The notes under the pieces are model-generated. The model was not told the origin of the DNA and ran no database searches. It saw only the letters and a list, made by a program, of their open reading frames with translations. A DNA stretch of 64,000 nt from Acestrorhynchus altus (Eukaryota; Chordata; Actinopteri; Characiformes; Acestrorhynchidae), in contig CM067506.1 in NCBI GenBank assembly GCA_034509495.1, positions 22,175,309-22,239,308 of the forward strand. The letters are read 5' to 3'. The position numbers were made by a program, and so were the translations under genes. Shown one piece after another: positions 12,044 to 25,090 of this stretch. Within the stretch, counting starts at the first letter, position 1. Every line of letters starts with the position of its first letter.

Positions 12044-13362
12044 ATTCAAGCAGAATTTCCCTTTATTCCACAGGAGAAAATCTGAAATTCCTTGGTTAAA
12101 TGTTTACTAGCTCTAATAGGTTTTTGTCATGCAAGACATTCAGACTTTATGAGTTAGGCAGCAACAGTTTATCCGTAAAATGTATTGGCCACTTCAGATC
12201 TCCTCTTGCCTGAAGTAATTGAGTCACATGGCCCAGCTCTGATTACTTCTCACGTATCTTTGCATGATTTAAATAGAAATGCGAGGGAAGGCACCTACCC
12301 TTAATTACATGGAGATAAGACTACACGAATAAGAGCTGCTTCAAAACCTCCTGCACAAAATACCGTTATCTGCCTTCCAGATTCAATTCAAGCTGTGCGC
12401 CTTAGTCTATCCCCAACACAAACAAGCCCAGAAAGCAAATGAATTAACAGACTGCGCCTTCGTTAGGCACACAGAGCCACCGCTAATGTTTGACCTGTTA
12501 TCTCCGCACCCGACTACATCAGGTAGGACTCAACTACTTGATTGCAGCAAAGTCAAGGATAGCCCATGTAAACACAAATTCACAATTTATTCAAGCTTGA
12601 ATATGCTGTACAGTATCAAAGAGGCTCGAATGAAGTCTGAAATGCATGCTGGAGCTACCTCTCATGCTGAGGAAAACACCACGCCCCCATAACCTACAGG
12701 AGACTCTGTCTCCCCACTCCATATCATCTCTGTGCCTGCTCTACTTTTACACACACTTGCTCACAATAGCACCGCCAGACTGCCGCCTGCAGAGCAAGGC
12801 AGCTTGCATTTGAGATCAACACTCTGCAGTAAGTGCCGGGCAAGGAAGAGACTCAAATCCCTCCCAGACAGAGGAAAAGAGGCGGTGGGTTACCAAGAGA
12901 TTAAAACTAAAGCAATTATTAGCGATCGAAAACAGTCCCAGCTAATTGGCTAGTTCAGCTCAATACACAGCATGTATATTTAATGAGCCACCGGTGTTCA
13001 TCTGATCTTAAAAAGATCACAAGGGGATAAACTGGTCAATTTCATATGGAGTAAATAATCATTTATGATGATGTGCTGCTAATGTTTCTCTACACAATAA
13101 TTGGGCTTTTCTTGTTATGATTTTCCAATAATTTGTTGGTTTTCATTGCTGATTAGCAGTGATAATTAAGTGCATTTATACTGTATAATACATACCTACA
13201 TACATGCATATGCGTACATATATAGTAGCATTACTGTCCTAACAAAACTCATAACAGCTATTGTCACATTATACATCAGGCATCATTGGGTATGTGAACG
13301 ATGCTATACAAAATTATTGTATATCATTCTTATTGTTGTAATTATCATACATACTTATATGC
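12044..13362. other. unique non-coding DNA
   Basis: No gene. 12880-12990 contains close TAATTGG/CAATTATTAG/TTTAATGAG cores and looks like possible regulatory sequence. 13160-13240 is AT-rich with CATA/TACA units. Confidence 0.45.
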
Positions 13363-13440
13363 TTCCGGGTCATGGTGGGCCTGGAGAGTCTCTAGAACAC
13401 TCTAAACTGGGTACAAGGCAGACATAACCCCCTGGGATTA
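13363..13440 (+). repeat. probable interspersed repeat fragment
   Basis: The phrase 'ccgggtcatggtgggcctgg' followed by 'gggtacaaggcagacataac' and 'ccctgggatt' resembles a repeat module common in teleosts (gtcatggtgggcctggagcc ... aaggcagg ...). Only about 78 bp remain, directly next to an ATT-rich microsatellite. Class unknown; identification is from memory. Confidence 0.45.
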
Positions 13441-13572
13441 CTCAATAATAACACACATTAATAATATTAATATTAATAATAATATTAACAACAATAATAT
13501 TACAATAATAATAATAACACATTGTTGCCAAGTATTTTTATATATTATTATTATTATTGTTGCTTATTATTA

Positions 13573-13615
<43 letters not shown>

Positions 13616-13616
13616 C
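13441..13616 (+). repeat. (AAT/ATT)n microsatellite complex
   Basis: Degenerate ATA/ATT repeats from 13441 to 13515 and a purer (TTA)n from 13544 to 13615 (about 24 units with TTG interruptions). A minus-strand frame ending in poly Ile/Asn across it is an artefact. Confidence 0.95.
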
Positions 13617-15793
13617 TTACATTTACATATTTCGTTCCAGAAATGTTGGACAATCTTCACATAGTACAAATCATCTGGTAGGTATAAACTGAAGCAATAA
13701 TACAGTATGTAGTAAATACTAATTATAAGTCTGTCATGTATCAATGTCAGAAATGTCACAAAAGTAACAACTAGCAAAATTAGACAAAAGGCCAGTCCCA
13801 AATTCTGACTCCTGTCAAAACATTAATAGACTCCAGTAGCTGTTAAAACGCTTACTTAGAGCAGTCCACACTACGTATACTGGGCCCCACTGAGTACCCA
13901 ATTATGTGTTCAGCGACCTTAACAGGAGGTGTCACTAACTCTAGTATTAGTGAGCCAAAAGCAGTTAAGACGGCGGCATGGGGCAAAGGCCTACCATGTT
14001 AAGTGTATTAAAGGAACCAAAGTCCACTTTAGGCTTCGCAGATAGCCTCTGGCTCGTCAAGGGAGAGAAAGGTCTGCTTCAGTGTAACAGCATGAACCAC
14101 ACCCTCCTGTATAAGTGCGCTGCAAAACACCCTGCCTTGCTGCAAACTGCCACCGTGTTTGAACGCTCACAGGCTGGCCGCATCTGCTCAGCCAGAAGAG
14201 GCCTGCTAAAAGGACTATTGTTCCAAACGACAGGCCTAGTCGGGAATATGTAAAGAGGGAGAACGAGAAATAGAGAGGGAGATAGAGAGAAAGAGAGAGA
14301 GAGGCAGGTGGAGAGGTTTGATTAATGTGGCCCTGGCTGCTGCCTCCTGCCACACGCTGCTTGGGACAGGCTGGTGGGAGACCCCCATGGTGCAGGCTGC
14401 CAGCCCTCACAGAGACCACCAGGTGAGTGCCATTCATCATCCCCCAACCAACACGACCAAGCCCAGCCCAACCCAGCTCGACCCAACCTGCTCTTCACAC
14501 AGCTCGCACCCCCACCTGCCTGAGCCCACAGCACTCCAGATAGGGCATCTGCTTGCAGAGGGACTACTCCACTGAGACGCCAATAATAGCACTACATATG
14601 AACAGTCACCAGTGAAAAAAGTGAGGTCCATTCAATTTTACAAGCTTTTACTGCTAAACTTCTCATTTTTCACTACATGATTGCAAATTAATTAATACAA
14701 TATTTTCTATCAAATTTGATATACAAGACTAATTCGTAATTATTAGAGCAAGAACCAGTTCCAATAACCAGCTTCCCAGCAATTTCCTTTGACTTTGAGA
14801 TAGCCACCAAAAATTCAAATTCAAATTCATCATTTACAGAAATACCATAAAATATGATCCATCTACTGAATTCCACTACCCAGAAATCACAGGGTGCAAG
14901 GAAGCAGTCAATCACAAGCTACCACACACATCCTTTCACTCCCATACTCATAACTTCAATAATTGGGGGACAATTTAGCTGAGCCCCATGTGTGTTTTTT
15001 GGGTGGGAGGGTGAAACCGGAGAACTGACTAAACCCACGCAGACAATAAAAAGGCACTGACAACCAGAGGGAAGCTCACAACCAGTCGCTCTAGAGCTGA
15101 GCTGCTATCACACCATCTGCTGTCACAGTTTGATATTGATACTGTGTCTTACGAGCAGACCCATATGCCCTGAAAGGAACCCTATGCACAGCTTTATTTC
15201 ATTAGGTTAACCATCGCTATGGCAGCCCTACATGGCAACATGTGAGTGATAGCTATTGCAAAGTGTCATATAGAACATAAATAAATCCCAATCTGATCTC
15301 ACACTACATGGCTGCTTATCGATGTATCTGATCTACCTGCCTGATTTGAAATGATTATATTTTTCATGTTCACACAGCAATCATCTGGGTCACTTTAGCT
15401 GGTACACAGGTGCCATTTCAACCCTGTGATGTGAACATAACAGAGAGAGGTGAGTGAGAAACAGAGCGAGAGACAGAGAAAGGGAATAAGCAAAGAGGTG
15501 AAACACTGTTCTTCCTTCTGAGCTCATGAATCGTATAGATTATCTCACTGGCACTCGCATGCACTGATGCTGGAGGGACAGGGTGTGTTCTGAGGAGCAG
15601 AGGGACAGCTTTCCAAACCAAATCTGGCGTGGCCAAGCTGGCTAAGTCTGGCACAGCGCGTGGTTTGGCTAAGAGGCTGTGGTTGCAAGAGAGAGAGAGC
15701 GTCAACTGATGTCATGGGGTCTGCATTGCCATAAGGTCACACTGCATCCCATGCCAGATCATTTACATAGACGCAACAAAGACACATGCAGTG

Positions 15794-15795
<2 letters not shown>
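13617..15795. other. unique non-coding DNA with GA-rich patches
   Basis: No recognised gene. GA-rich degenerate repeats occur at 14252-14312 and 15439-15485. The open frames at 14057-14440 and 14318-14575 overlap on opposite strands across this stop-poor stretch and show no domains. Confidence 0.5.
14252..14312 (+). repeat. GA-rich degenerate microsatellite
   Basis: AGAGGGAGAACGAGAAATAGAGAGGGAGA-type sequence ending in a short clean (GA)5. Low complexity, purine-only on the plus strand. Confidence 0.85.

Positions 15796-15864
<69 letters not shown>
15796..15864 (+). repeat. (GT)n microsatellite
   Basis: Uninterrupted GT repeat of about 34 units. A nearby plus-strand frame runs into it as a Cys-Val repeat and is not a gene. 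Confidence 0.98.
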
Positions 15865-15865
<1 letters not shown>

Positions 15866-17690
15866 TGAGCTCATACACGTGACAGCAAGCAGAACAGGGC
15901 CTAAACCCTGGGTCCATTAGACTCCACATGGTGTCATGACAAGGGGTTGAATTTTATGTCATGTGTTTCATATGTATAAGCAATTCATTCACTTACATTC
16001 AGATGTCTATTCTGCTGATCCCCTCACTGACTAGACATCATTGTGGGAGATGACAACAACTGTGGCAAATGTGGTTGATAAACCGCTAAGCTAACCAATT
16101 ATCAGTCAATTCTTTGCTCGCAATCACAAACAAAGTACGCTGATAGCTTTTTTCAACTCAATGTTAAATTGATTAGGAGTCATGGTGCTGAATTCATTTC
16201 ATTTCATGTCATTGGCAAACACTCAGTCACAAAAAGTTTTATGCCCAGAGGTTGTATTTCTTAAGTACTTTTATATCGGTTCTTCATTTTCATTGGTCAT
16301 ACCTTGCTTCCTGTTGAGGGGCATGGATTTTTGCATATTTAAATTCGTTAAAGGTGCCCTGAACAGGAAACTTGTATATTTATGTACTCAGATCACTAAA
16401 GACATTAAACACTGCATTTTAGGAGAATAAACAACTTTAAGAGGTTATTGTTGGCTGCATTGTGAGGGGGATTCTCACAATGTGCACACCAAAGTGCACA
16501 ATTCAAAGGACAGATTGTTGAAACTAGCAGGTACCTAAAACTGTGTAAGTATGTACAATCCATCAGACTTCAAAGCTTCACAAAAACAAGATATGCAACG
16601 CTGTATTTCTGTGGTCAGCTGAAATGGTAACCAGCCAGGAAAGAAAAACAACAAAGTAGTATGAAATGCCTAATCGACTTAGTCAGCAACCAATTTAATA
16701 GTCAAATCGTCTGAGGTCATCACATGTGTTTCTCACGCCAAACAGAGCATTAACAGAGTGGAATACAGTTTCCATTGCTGTTACTTGCCTTTGTTTCCAT
16801 CTTTGCCATCCACTGGGTCTAATACATATTGACAGTTTCCATTCAAAACAATATAGCATAAAGACCCATTTAGCTGCATTAATTGGTTTTGAAACTGATC
16901 AATCAATTATGTTTCCAGGCATAAGACAAAGGGAGTGCCGCATCCCTTTTTGATACAGTACCATCAACAGAGCAGCAGAAATGAGGGTCTGTTTAATTGT
17001 AGAAACTGAAGGGTATTTATCACAGCACTAAACAATGGGGGGATGATTATCAGAAGGTGTGTGTATTTGTGGCTTGACGGATGCTGATGCTGGGTGAGTA
17101 TTGTGTTGGGTTATGAGCAGGGCTAGACAAGGCCAGGCCAGGCTCTTTGCGCAAGCACAAAAAGCTCACCCTGAGCTGTTTGACTGCCGGCCAAATTCCA
17201 GACACACAAACTGAGGAAAAGCATCTGGATTACCTAAATGAATTCTATTTTCTGACAGTAGACAGACTGAGGACTGCAAGGGCAGCATTAATCTTTTTTT
17301 TTTAATCTGCATCAACCCCAAGTGCAAAAAAACACACAAATGGGAACACTTGCGTAACGGAAAAAAAAACCCCACACAGGCCGATTTTATCCTGCAGACT
17401 GACTGAAAATGGACTGCCCATTTACTGACACATAATATCATAAAGCAAACCTGCACTATCCAGGCAGTATAAATGCCACAGCAGTCTAACAGAAATGAAA
17501 TTTTTATCACAGAAGTGTTTGCTTTTGGCTCAGCAGGCAGGTTAAGGGACAGTGTGAGAGGAACAAAACAAAGAGGGCTTGTGTAGCTTTATTGTGGCAA
17601 CATGGATCCAGTGTGGTGTCAGAGAACTGGAGGAAGAAAAGCTGGAGGGTTGCTTTATACCCACTCACAGATACGACAGCACGTTGACTT
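15865..17690. other. unique non-coding DNA
   Basis: No recognised gene or element. 16150-16440 and 16730-16950 have short open frames without domains. A T8-A3 run lies near 17290 and an A9 run near 17361. Confidence 0.5.
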
Positions 17691-17705
17691 GGAGAGAGAG
17701 GGAGC

Positions 17706-17746
<41 letters not shown>

Positions 17747-17801
17747 CAAAAGAGAGAGAGAGAGAGAGAGAGAGAGGGAGCAAAAGAGAGAAAGAGAGAA
17801 G
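17691..17801 (+). repeat. (GA)n microsatellite with higher-order GGAGCAAAAG units
   Basis: A GA array in which the decamer ggagcaaaag recurs at about 17701, 17743 and 17777, each time followed by a new (GA)n block. This suggests expansion of a composite unit. Frames through it encode Arg/Glu repeats on the plus strand and Ser/Leu repeats on the minus strand, and are artefacts. Confidence 0.95.
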
Positions 17802-18349
17802 GGGGAAAAGACAGGTGTGGGGTAGTTGGGGATCAAGCATTGATTTTGGGTATTAACGCCCTCTCTTCTCTATTACAAGAAGTTGATCAATATGTTGACA
17901 TCAGGCAGCAGAGGAATACCAAGTAAAGCGTATCTGGACAGAGCATGTGGCCTGTTCAATCATTCTTTTCTGCTGCTTCTCCCCACCACTCAGCTCTGCT
18001 AAGTGAGCCTACACACACACACACACACAAACATTGGGCATGGTGCAACATGTGCAGTTATTCCTAATGGCACATGTTCCTGTCAGCACACTACGCATGC
18101 ACACATATGATCAGCATAGACAAACATAAGCATGCAACGGAAGCTGCATATGCTTGGCGAAACCAAATCCTGCTCCATGCATCACAGCAGACACAGTTTG
18201 TTCGCCATCGACAGCTATGAGAGTGAATGCGTGTACGTGGAGTGGACAGGACACTCCACTGATCACAGCTTGAGCTGTGTAGTGAATATCTACAGGCTAG
18301 AGCACCATAGGTCAACCAGCCTGGAGCACACACTCCAACCGTAGTGGGA

Positions 18350-18350
<1 letters not shown>
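17802..18350. other. unique non-coding DNA with a short (CA)n
   Basis: No gene. A clean (AC)10 lies at 18010-18029. The open frames at 18091-18344 overlap on opposite strands with no domain. Confidence 0.5.
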
Positions 18351-18431
<81 letters not shown>

Positions 18432-18434
18432 TCT
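18351..18434 (+). repeat. (CT)n microsatellite
   Basis: About 40 CT units with a central TTCTCCCTCC interruption near 18388-18397 and a CA interruption near 18425. Confidence 0.97.
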
Positions 18435-20577
18435 GGGAGGAATGACATATATTCAGGAACCTATGGTGAGTAAACCATGGTGTGTTTGTGTTGACAGCAA
18501 AGGTCATACAGAGCAGCCAAGGCAGTTGGAACAAAGTCTCTGAGGTGAATTCTGGACTAGCTGACTTGAAATATTAGAACAGACATTCTGTCTGGTTCAA
18601 ACAGAATGGCTAAATGTTGTCATTTGCCTTGTGCTACCCATACACCAGCACTTGAATCTACAACCATCAGCCACTTTCATTGCCAATGGCTCAATATTAC
18701 ATGATTCACACTATCAGTAGCACCGGAGAAGCTGGCGAGGGCCTCGTAGAGTCATCTGATGAAGCGACTAAGGCAGGCAAACGCAAGAGAAAACACAACC
18801 ACAGCAGTTGCTTGAGTCCACACTGGTTGTGCTGCATCGCCAAGAGATCAGTTATTACTCCATATCCTCACATTTTCTTCATACTGGTCCACTTCTTATC
18901 CAAACTGTGACGACAGCATAGTGGGAGGCGCACACACCTGATTCTTTTTTGATGGTATTCTAGTGAAATTAAAAATGTCTGTCCAAAAGGACTAGGATAT
19001 GTATTGGCAAGACGAATATTATAATTATTTTTTTTTAATAAAATTTTTTTTGAAAATTGTATAAAAACACACCATCGTATATAACATCTGGAGTAAATAA
19101 AATGCTTTTTATGCAGAACAGTGATCTCAAGACAAAGAACGATGCTTTGTAGGTATACAATATACAATATGATATATGATGTGAAAAATACAGTGTGAAA
19201 AATGAAGACTCATATTGTCTTATGTCACCCCATTTTTTTGTGTTTGTATGCGTAACACTAGTGGAGGTGAAGGAGCATACTAGAGTAGGAGCAGGATGGA
19301 GTACAGAACATGAAGGAAAAATGTTTTCCTACGACAAAACTAACATTATTTAAAAATCCTGCAAACTGGATATAAACGATATCTTTGCCCACTTAAGACC
19401 AAAGGCACCGTGAACCATAATGCACACACAGACCTATCCAAATCTTGCAGTGAACCCTTCTCTGCTGTCTGTTCTCTTCTGGGCCTTAGTGCAGCATGCT
19501 GTCTTTGATCAGATAATGATTGCCTGGGTGTTCATTTGCTGAATAAAACATCCAATTCTCATTCAAGGATCAATTATGCAGCTCAAAAGTTCATGTCTGC
19601 TACCTACAATGAGTCTAAGCAGCACACAGAGCCCTTGTGCGAAAGGGGAAAAAGCTAAGGAGTGTGAGGCAGAGGACAGAGTGTGTGTGCCTGTATGTGT
19701 GAGCTTCCAGCCTGCGTCAGCACTCTGATGCTGGCGATAGTGACATGCGGGTATTACCTTCTGGCACTGCACACCCTGCCCAAATGCAGATTTACAGAGC
19801 AGAGTGCGCTCTCTAGATCCTCAGCTGGTGTGACACCCAGTTTGTGAGTGTAAAGTAACCAGCAGTTCTAGCATGAAGCTGAATGTGCTGAGTCAAGTTC
19901 AGGGGTCAAGTAATTCCTGTTAGCATAGCAGCTCCCAGCCAGAGGGAGCAGGCTCATGCTCACACAGCAGGCTCACTACTTCTAACCCAGATAAGGGTGG
20001 AAGGCCCACAATGCCTAAAGCAGCACTTAATTGCTACACCCATGCTGTATACAAATGCATTTCACCTATCTTCATGCTGGTGTATGACTGCATCTGGTAA
20101 GCAGCTACACTTTGCCACACATTTTCAATTGCTTTTGCTATTTTCAGATTTGCTGCGAGATGAAACTGGTAGATGCTCTTTGTACCATGTGAAAATTATG
20201 ATAAATAGTTCAATAGAAATGATCCGGAGCTGAGGAGACATTCATGAGACTGACAATGACAAGTTTGGTCAATTTTTCATTTTTTCGCTGTTCAGTTTTT
20301 CATAAAAAAAAAAACATATAGGATAATATATTAATATTTACATAATGCTACATATATAGCATAATATTTTATAAAAAGAAAAAGCTGTGAGTAAATACGA
20401 AGCAAATACATGCTAAATGTTAAAAGGTTAACTGTAATGAACAGTAAACTGAATGTTATAGAAAACATAACCTTTCTTGATTAATCAACGTGTGTTTATA
20501 GTTTACAGTAATAATTTAATAGTTTTACTGCAACAATAAGTTTTTCCCCAATAAAATTGATATATTGATTGATTTCA

Positions 20578-20578
<1 letters not shown>
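18435..20578. other. unique non-coding DNA
   Basis: No recognised gene. 18950-19190 is AT-rich with A- and T-runs near 19030. 20270-20570 is strongly AT-rich with an A11 run near 20310. Confidence 0.5.

Positions 20579-20622
<44 letters not shown>
20579..20622 (+). repeat. (ATT)n microsatellite
   Basis: About 14 perfect ATT units within a wider AT-rich block (20270-21020). Confidence 0.96.
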
Positions 20623-22832
20623 TAGTTACAATCTGTCAGTTTTGGAAATATTCCTGAATTTTATTTGGTTTTTTTTACATACTATGGTACATTTTCAAGA
20701 CTTTTATGTGCCCACTTAACAAAGTTGGTTTCTTTTACAGTTTGTAATTCACTTATAAATGAGGTTTCATCGTGATAACTTTATGCATTTTGGAGATCAA
20801 TTCACTTCCTATTTAGCTTCCTCTGAGAGCAGTTACAGTTCGCCAGTTACAAGACATAAGACATAAATTTAATATTAAAAAGTTAAATTACATCAAAACA
20901 GAAAATATTTTGTGGGCTTTGTTGAATATATGACTAATTATCTGACAGGTACATACATGTACATACATTTCTTAACATCTTTTATAATATATGATAATAT
21001 ATATGCATATTTAGCCATGTATTAGATTTCCATTTGGATTCTCCTTACTCCAAATGTATTTCTTCAGATAAGACAAGGTTGGTGTTTGATGTTTTAAACT
21101 GCTGCTGTTAGGTATCAAGACATGGAAACTGAAGTCGGAATTCTGTCTGTACACTTGTCCATTTCCCACTGAACACCAACGCTGAAACTGGTTAGGGACT
21201 TCTAAAATGCATTACTATGTTGCACAACCAGGGCGACCATGTGTCTGGTCTTGTTTCTGCGTTAATGATTTTAGCATCGGAGAGAAGCTAACATGCCACT
21301 CGTGGTCTGGCTGCATCTGAGTCTGGCTGTTCAGACATGTCTGAATAGCTGAGACAGTGCGAGTACAAGGGTCTGTATCACAGCCCGCAGCTCTCCATGA
21401 TGTTTTATGCAGCGGCTTGAGCTGAGCATTACCCAAACATGCTCCCAACACAGCCTTCCCGCCTCGATCAAAAATTCATACCCTCTTCATTATGATTTAA
21501 TGCGCTGCACAAGATTCTCTAAATGAATCCTACACAAATAACACTTACTATTAGGTCATTTAATATCCTGAGTCTAAACGTGTGGGGCCCCTGGGATTCT
21601 GCTCCTGTCTAGACATATGGAAGCACTCACGCACGCACGCACAGTCACTTGAACACACACACACACACACATTGACACAATCAGTTATCCACACAGTGTA
21701 CAGGGGTCCCCCCAGAGTAGCAAAAGACAAGACTCAAGCAAAGACACCAGGAGAAGCAAATAATCAGCGGCCGTAGACGCAGCGCATTTATCAAGCCAAA
21801 CAGAACCTGCGCGCATGCCCCGCTGCCCGCTCCCTGTTACCCAGGTCTCCTGGCAACATTTCCTTGGTTACAGAGAGAGGGGTTTCAAGCAGTTAAGAGA
21901 ATGGAAACAAAGACGGTTGATCGACATATTGTGTGAGGTTGGGCCCTGGACTGCTCCTCCTCCAGCCCGTCAGCTTGCCTCACAAGTGTGACCTCTGAAC
22001 CCAGCCAGCCCAGAGCACACAGCCCCGTTACTGCTGAAACTTAAACTCCTGTGTTGCCATTCCATTCAGGCACGGTCGACAACTTAGCGAGACCCCTTCC
22101 AAGAAACACAAACCCTGATTCCTGCCCCAACAACTCTCTCACTAGTGGTTCACTGCATGAACACGTAAGTATTCTGGAGCTTATGATATTTGCTTGCCAT
22201 AACCCCCAGAAGCCTTTTTGGGAAATAAAAGGAGATTTACAATTACAAAATCCAGTTTCTACAGGGTGACATGTCACATATGTGGTCCTCATCAAGCTTG
22301 TAGTTACAGCTTTAGCATACCTAAAAAACATCGTTTTAATATTAATCAATATCACATTAGATTAGATACTCATGCAGACCAATACAAACAAGTACAGTGT
22401 TAAATAAAACTAACAGATGATAGAATGTTCCAGATAAAAACAACTGGCTCAATAGACAGAGTGTCGAGGATGTGAAGTCGTTGTAAAAATATTATCCAGA
22501 CCACTGCTCCACACGAAGCTCACACTGATAGCTGACCCCTGAAGAGCAGCAAGCAGCAGAATGCGTGTGAGCTCTGAGACTCTGCACTGAAGCAGCCAGT
22601 GCTCCCTTTTGTACACAGCCTGGTAAACACTCACAAGCCAAAACACACACAAGCGCACCGCTCTCCCTCAACGGCCCCTGCCACAGAGCACTTTGGCAGC
22701 AAACGGTAATGCGGGTGAAGCAGGAAAAAGGTACGTCGATGCACAGAAGCAAAAAGCTCTTTCTTCACACCTTCATAATAAGCATAAGCTGTCTGATGCT
22801 TGTTAGAAGATGAACAGACGGCGAGACGATGA
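20623..22832. other. unique non-coding DNA
   Basis: AT-rich to about 21020, then balanced unique sequence. Contains (CACG)4 at 21627-21641 and (CA)9 at 21653-21671. No credible gene. Confidence 0.5.
21625..21671 (+). repeat. CACG/CA microsatellite
   Basis: Short tetranucleotide CACG repeats, an 11-bp break, then a clean (AC)9 tract. Confidence 0.9.
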
Positions 22833-22868
22833 GGGTGGGGGTGGGGTTAGGGAGGGGAGCGTGGGGGG
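22833..22868 (+). repeat. G-rich tract, G-quadruplex motif
   Basis: Six G-runs in 36 bp (22833-22835, 22837-22841, 22843-22846, 22850-22852, 22854-22857, 22863-22868) with loops of one to five bases. This fits the standard four-run G-quadruplex definition with spare runs. Confidence 0.8.
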
Positions 22869-24779
22869 AGGAGTGACAGTCGAGCATGTTCGTGGCGCAG
22901 AGCAACATTAGGAGACACGACGTCCCGGTTTGGTGCGCGTCGCTCGTGATGGCAAAATGCTGTGTGTCAGCTTCACCGGCTGAGCGCAAGGGGAACAAAG
23001 GCGCAGTGAAGGAGGCTGTAATGATCTGAGAGACCTGCACAATGTCTGCAGAAATCCCCCCCCCCCCCGACACAGACGCCAGCCACCCAGAGCAGGCCCC
23101 TGAGCACAGGCCTAGACCTGGTAATCTGTCTCAAACTCCGACAGAGCGAGAGAAAGAGAGAGGAGGAGCTGGATGAAGGTCTGTTGGGTGCTAATGCTAC
23201 ATTAGATGACATACAAACTGGTTCTTTCCATCAATTAAGCAATTAACCCCAGCCAACCTAATGTCTCCTCTTCAAAGATTTCATGATGTCCTCTTTAACT
23301 CGTTACCAATCTGCCCCCAGAGTAGTCGCACCATATGCATCGCCAGTCTACTGTATTAGTGTGTGGAAATGAGAGATTTCACTACATAAAAAAGACAGTA
23401 CGGGCTCTAAAGCTGGTTCAGCAGCTCAATCTGAATAGAACCAGGATCAGACTGTAGGATTTTGCTCTTTGCATAGAAAACAAATGTATCAGCACTGACA
23501 AATCATGGTACTAACAGAGAAGAGTGTGTTTATAAGCAGCCATTTCCTGCCTCAGTATTAAAGGGTTAAGCAGCTGTCTGGAGTGTGTTTATGTATAATT
23601 AAATATCACCAGCATCCAAAAAGAAGAAAAAAGCACCCTGACAGGACCTCATCCCAAAAAAGTGAGAGGATGGCTATTAATTAAAAATCATATGGGGATG
23701 TCTCTCATTACCTCACAGCGCGACACTTCAGGAACAAATGGGGACATCCACAAGACGTTCTTGGCACAATCGACAGTGTCCACGGCGCTGTTTGGGAGGG
23801 GGTGTGTGGGGGGAGGTTTATCCAGGCAAAGCTGTGGATGGGTCTGCAACACCAGCAGCGTAGCATTTCATGCCTTGTTTGGTGCTGCCACAGTTAGCGT
23901 GCCAAGTGGAAGCTTTTAAGTAACGGGCAACTCAATGTGGTGGCAACACATTAGAGGCTTAAGCACATGGTGGGGGAGACAAATAGCGGCTCAGACGGTA
24001 CACCTCATCCAGACTGCATGGACAGACTAAACTCGAAGTAAATAAGTTCATTAGGGCAGGCAGCAAAGGCCAGACTGACTGGAGGGATCACACGGAATTG
24101 GTGTTTAGCCCTTATTGGGAAGGCAGTAATCCTTCAGAGCAAAATCATCTCTGCTCACGTACAGGCCAGCCTCAACCGCAACTGCACTTACTTATTTGTC
24201 TCTAATGGGGATGTCCTGACAAGTAGTGCTGATTGCACAGATACATACCAGTTCAAGAAATGTTCCAATAAAATGTGAAAAAAAGTGTATCAGCGCATAG
24301 TGCCCTGTCTGAATCGCTATGTTTTGTTTATTTGGTCTTAAATATGTTTGTCCGACATGCATGCATCTGGACTGATCTAAACCCCAATCATAAGCTTAAA
24401 TGATAGGTTTCTTCAGGCAGTGCATTGTGTACTTGGGGATATGCAGAAGTCACTATCTTCTCAGCTTTAGTCTTCAAAAAAGGTTAAGCATTAGCTGCTC
24501 CCCAAAACCTGGGCTGCAGCTGAGGGTTGCTCACTACATCACAAAAGTGAAGAAACCTTCATATATAGCCTAGACGTTTGGAGCGATTTAGAGAATGTGA
24601 CTGATGTATTCTTACAGGTCCTAGGTTTTTTTAATTTAATTACAATGTGAAGGGGTAAAAGCATTAGGAAATCTGCCAAAATTGAGAGGTGGGGCCTATG
24701 TTGAGATGTTACCATGTCGGCTTGATATACTGAGACATTTGTGTGACCAACAGAGTCTTCAAAATTCATCGTCCTAAAA
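22869..24779. other. unique non-coding DNA
   Basis: No gene. A run of 13 C lies at 23056-23068 and a G-rich stretch at 23794-23816. The minus-strand open frames at 22765-23212 cross the C-run and have no recognised domain. Confidence 0.5.
23056..23068 (+). repeat. poly-C (13) homopolymer
   Basis: Uninterrupted run of 13 cytosines; a likely site of sequencing slippage and length variation. Confidence 0.95.
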
Positions 24780-25090
24780 GAACCTGCCTGAAGTTACAGC
24801 TATTCACATCCAGGATTTGCTGGCTTTTTTTTATATCCATTGTTTCGTCCACCCATGAAATATTCCCTCAACCCACTAGTGGCAATACAACCTCAAAAGC
24901 ATGACAGACCCACCTCCATGCTTCACAGTTGGCAAGGTGTACTTTGCAAGAAATGTAGATTATTTTTTTCTTCAAACGTATGTTTGCTGAACAGGACTAA
25001 AGACCAAATGTTGCCCAAATATTTACATGGAACTGTGTTACTAAGTACTAATGGGTTCTTAACAGTGGGATCTTTGGTGTTACATGGGAT
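24780..25090 (-). mobile_element. Tc1/mariner-like transposase fragment (decayed)
   Basis: On the minus strand this carries the antisense of the VKHGGGS-type block: gcatgacagacccacctcca, then tgcttcacagttggcaagg near 24898-24937, preceded by 'cactagtggcaatacaacc'. To the left, 'cacatccaggatttgctgg' (about 24808-24826) corresponds to the segment between catalytic residues. Reading frames are broken. The 3' part (24960-25090) is more degenerate. It has the same orientation as the fragments at 2.85 and 38.5 kb. Confidence 0.65.

Noticed and set aside
11621..12049. 142-codon minus-strand frame starting with Arg/Glu repeats
   Set aside because: The start is the CT microsatellite read backwards; nothing recognisable downstream.
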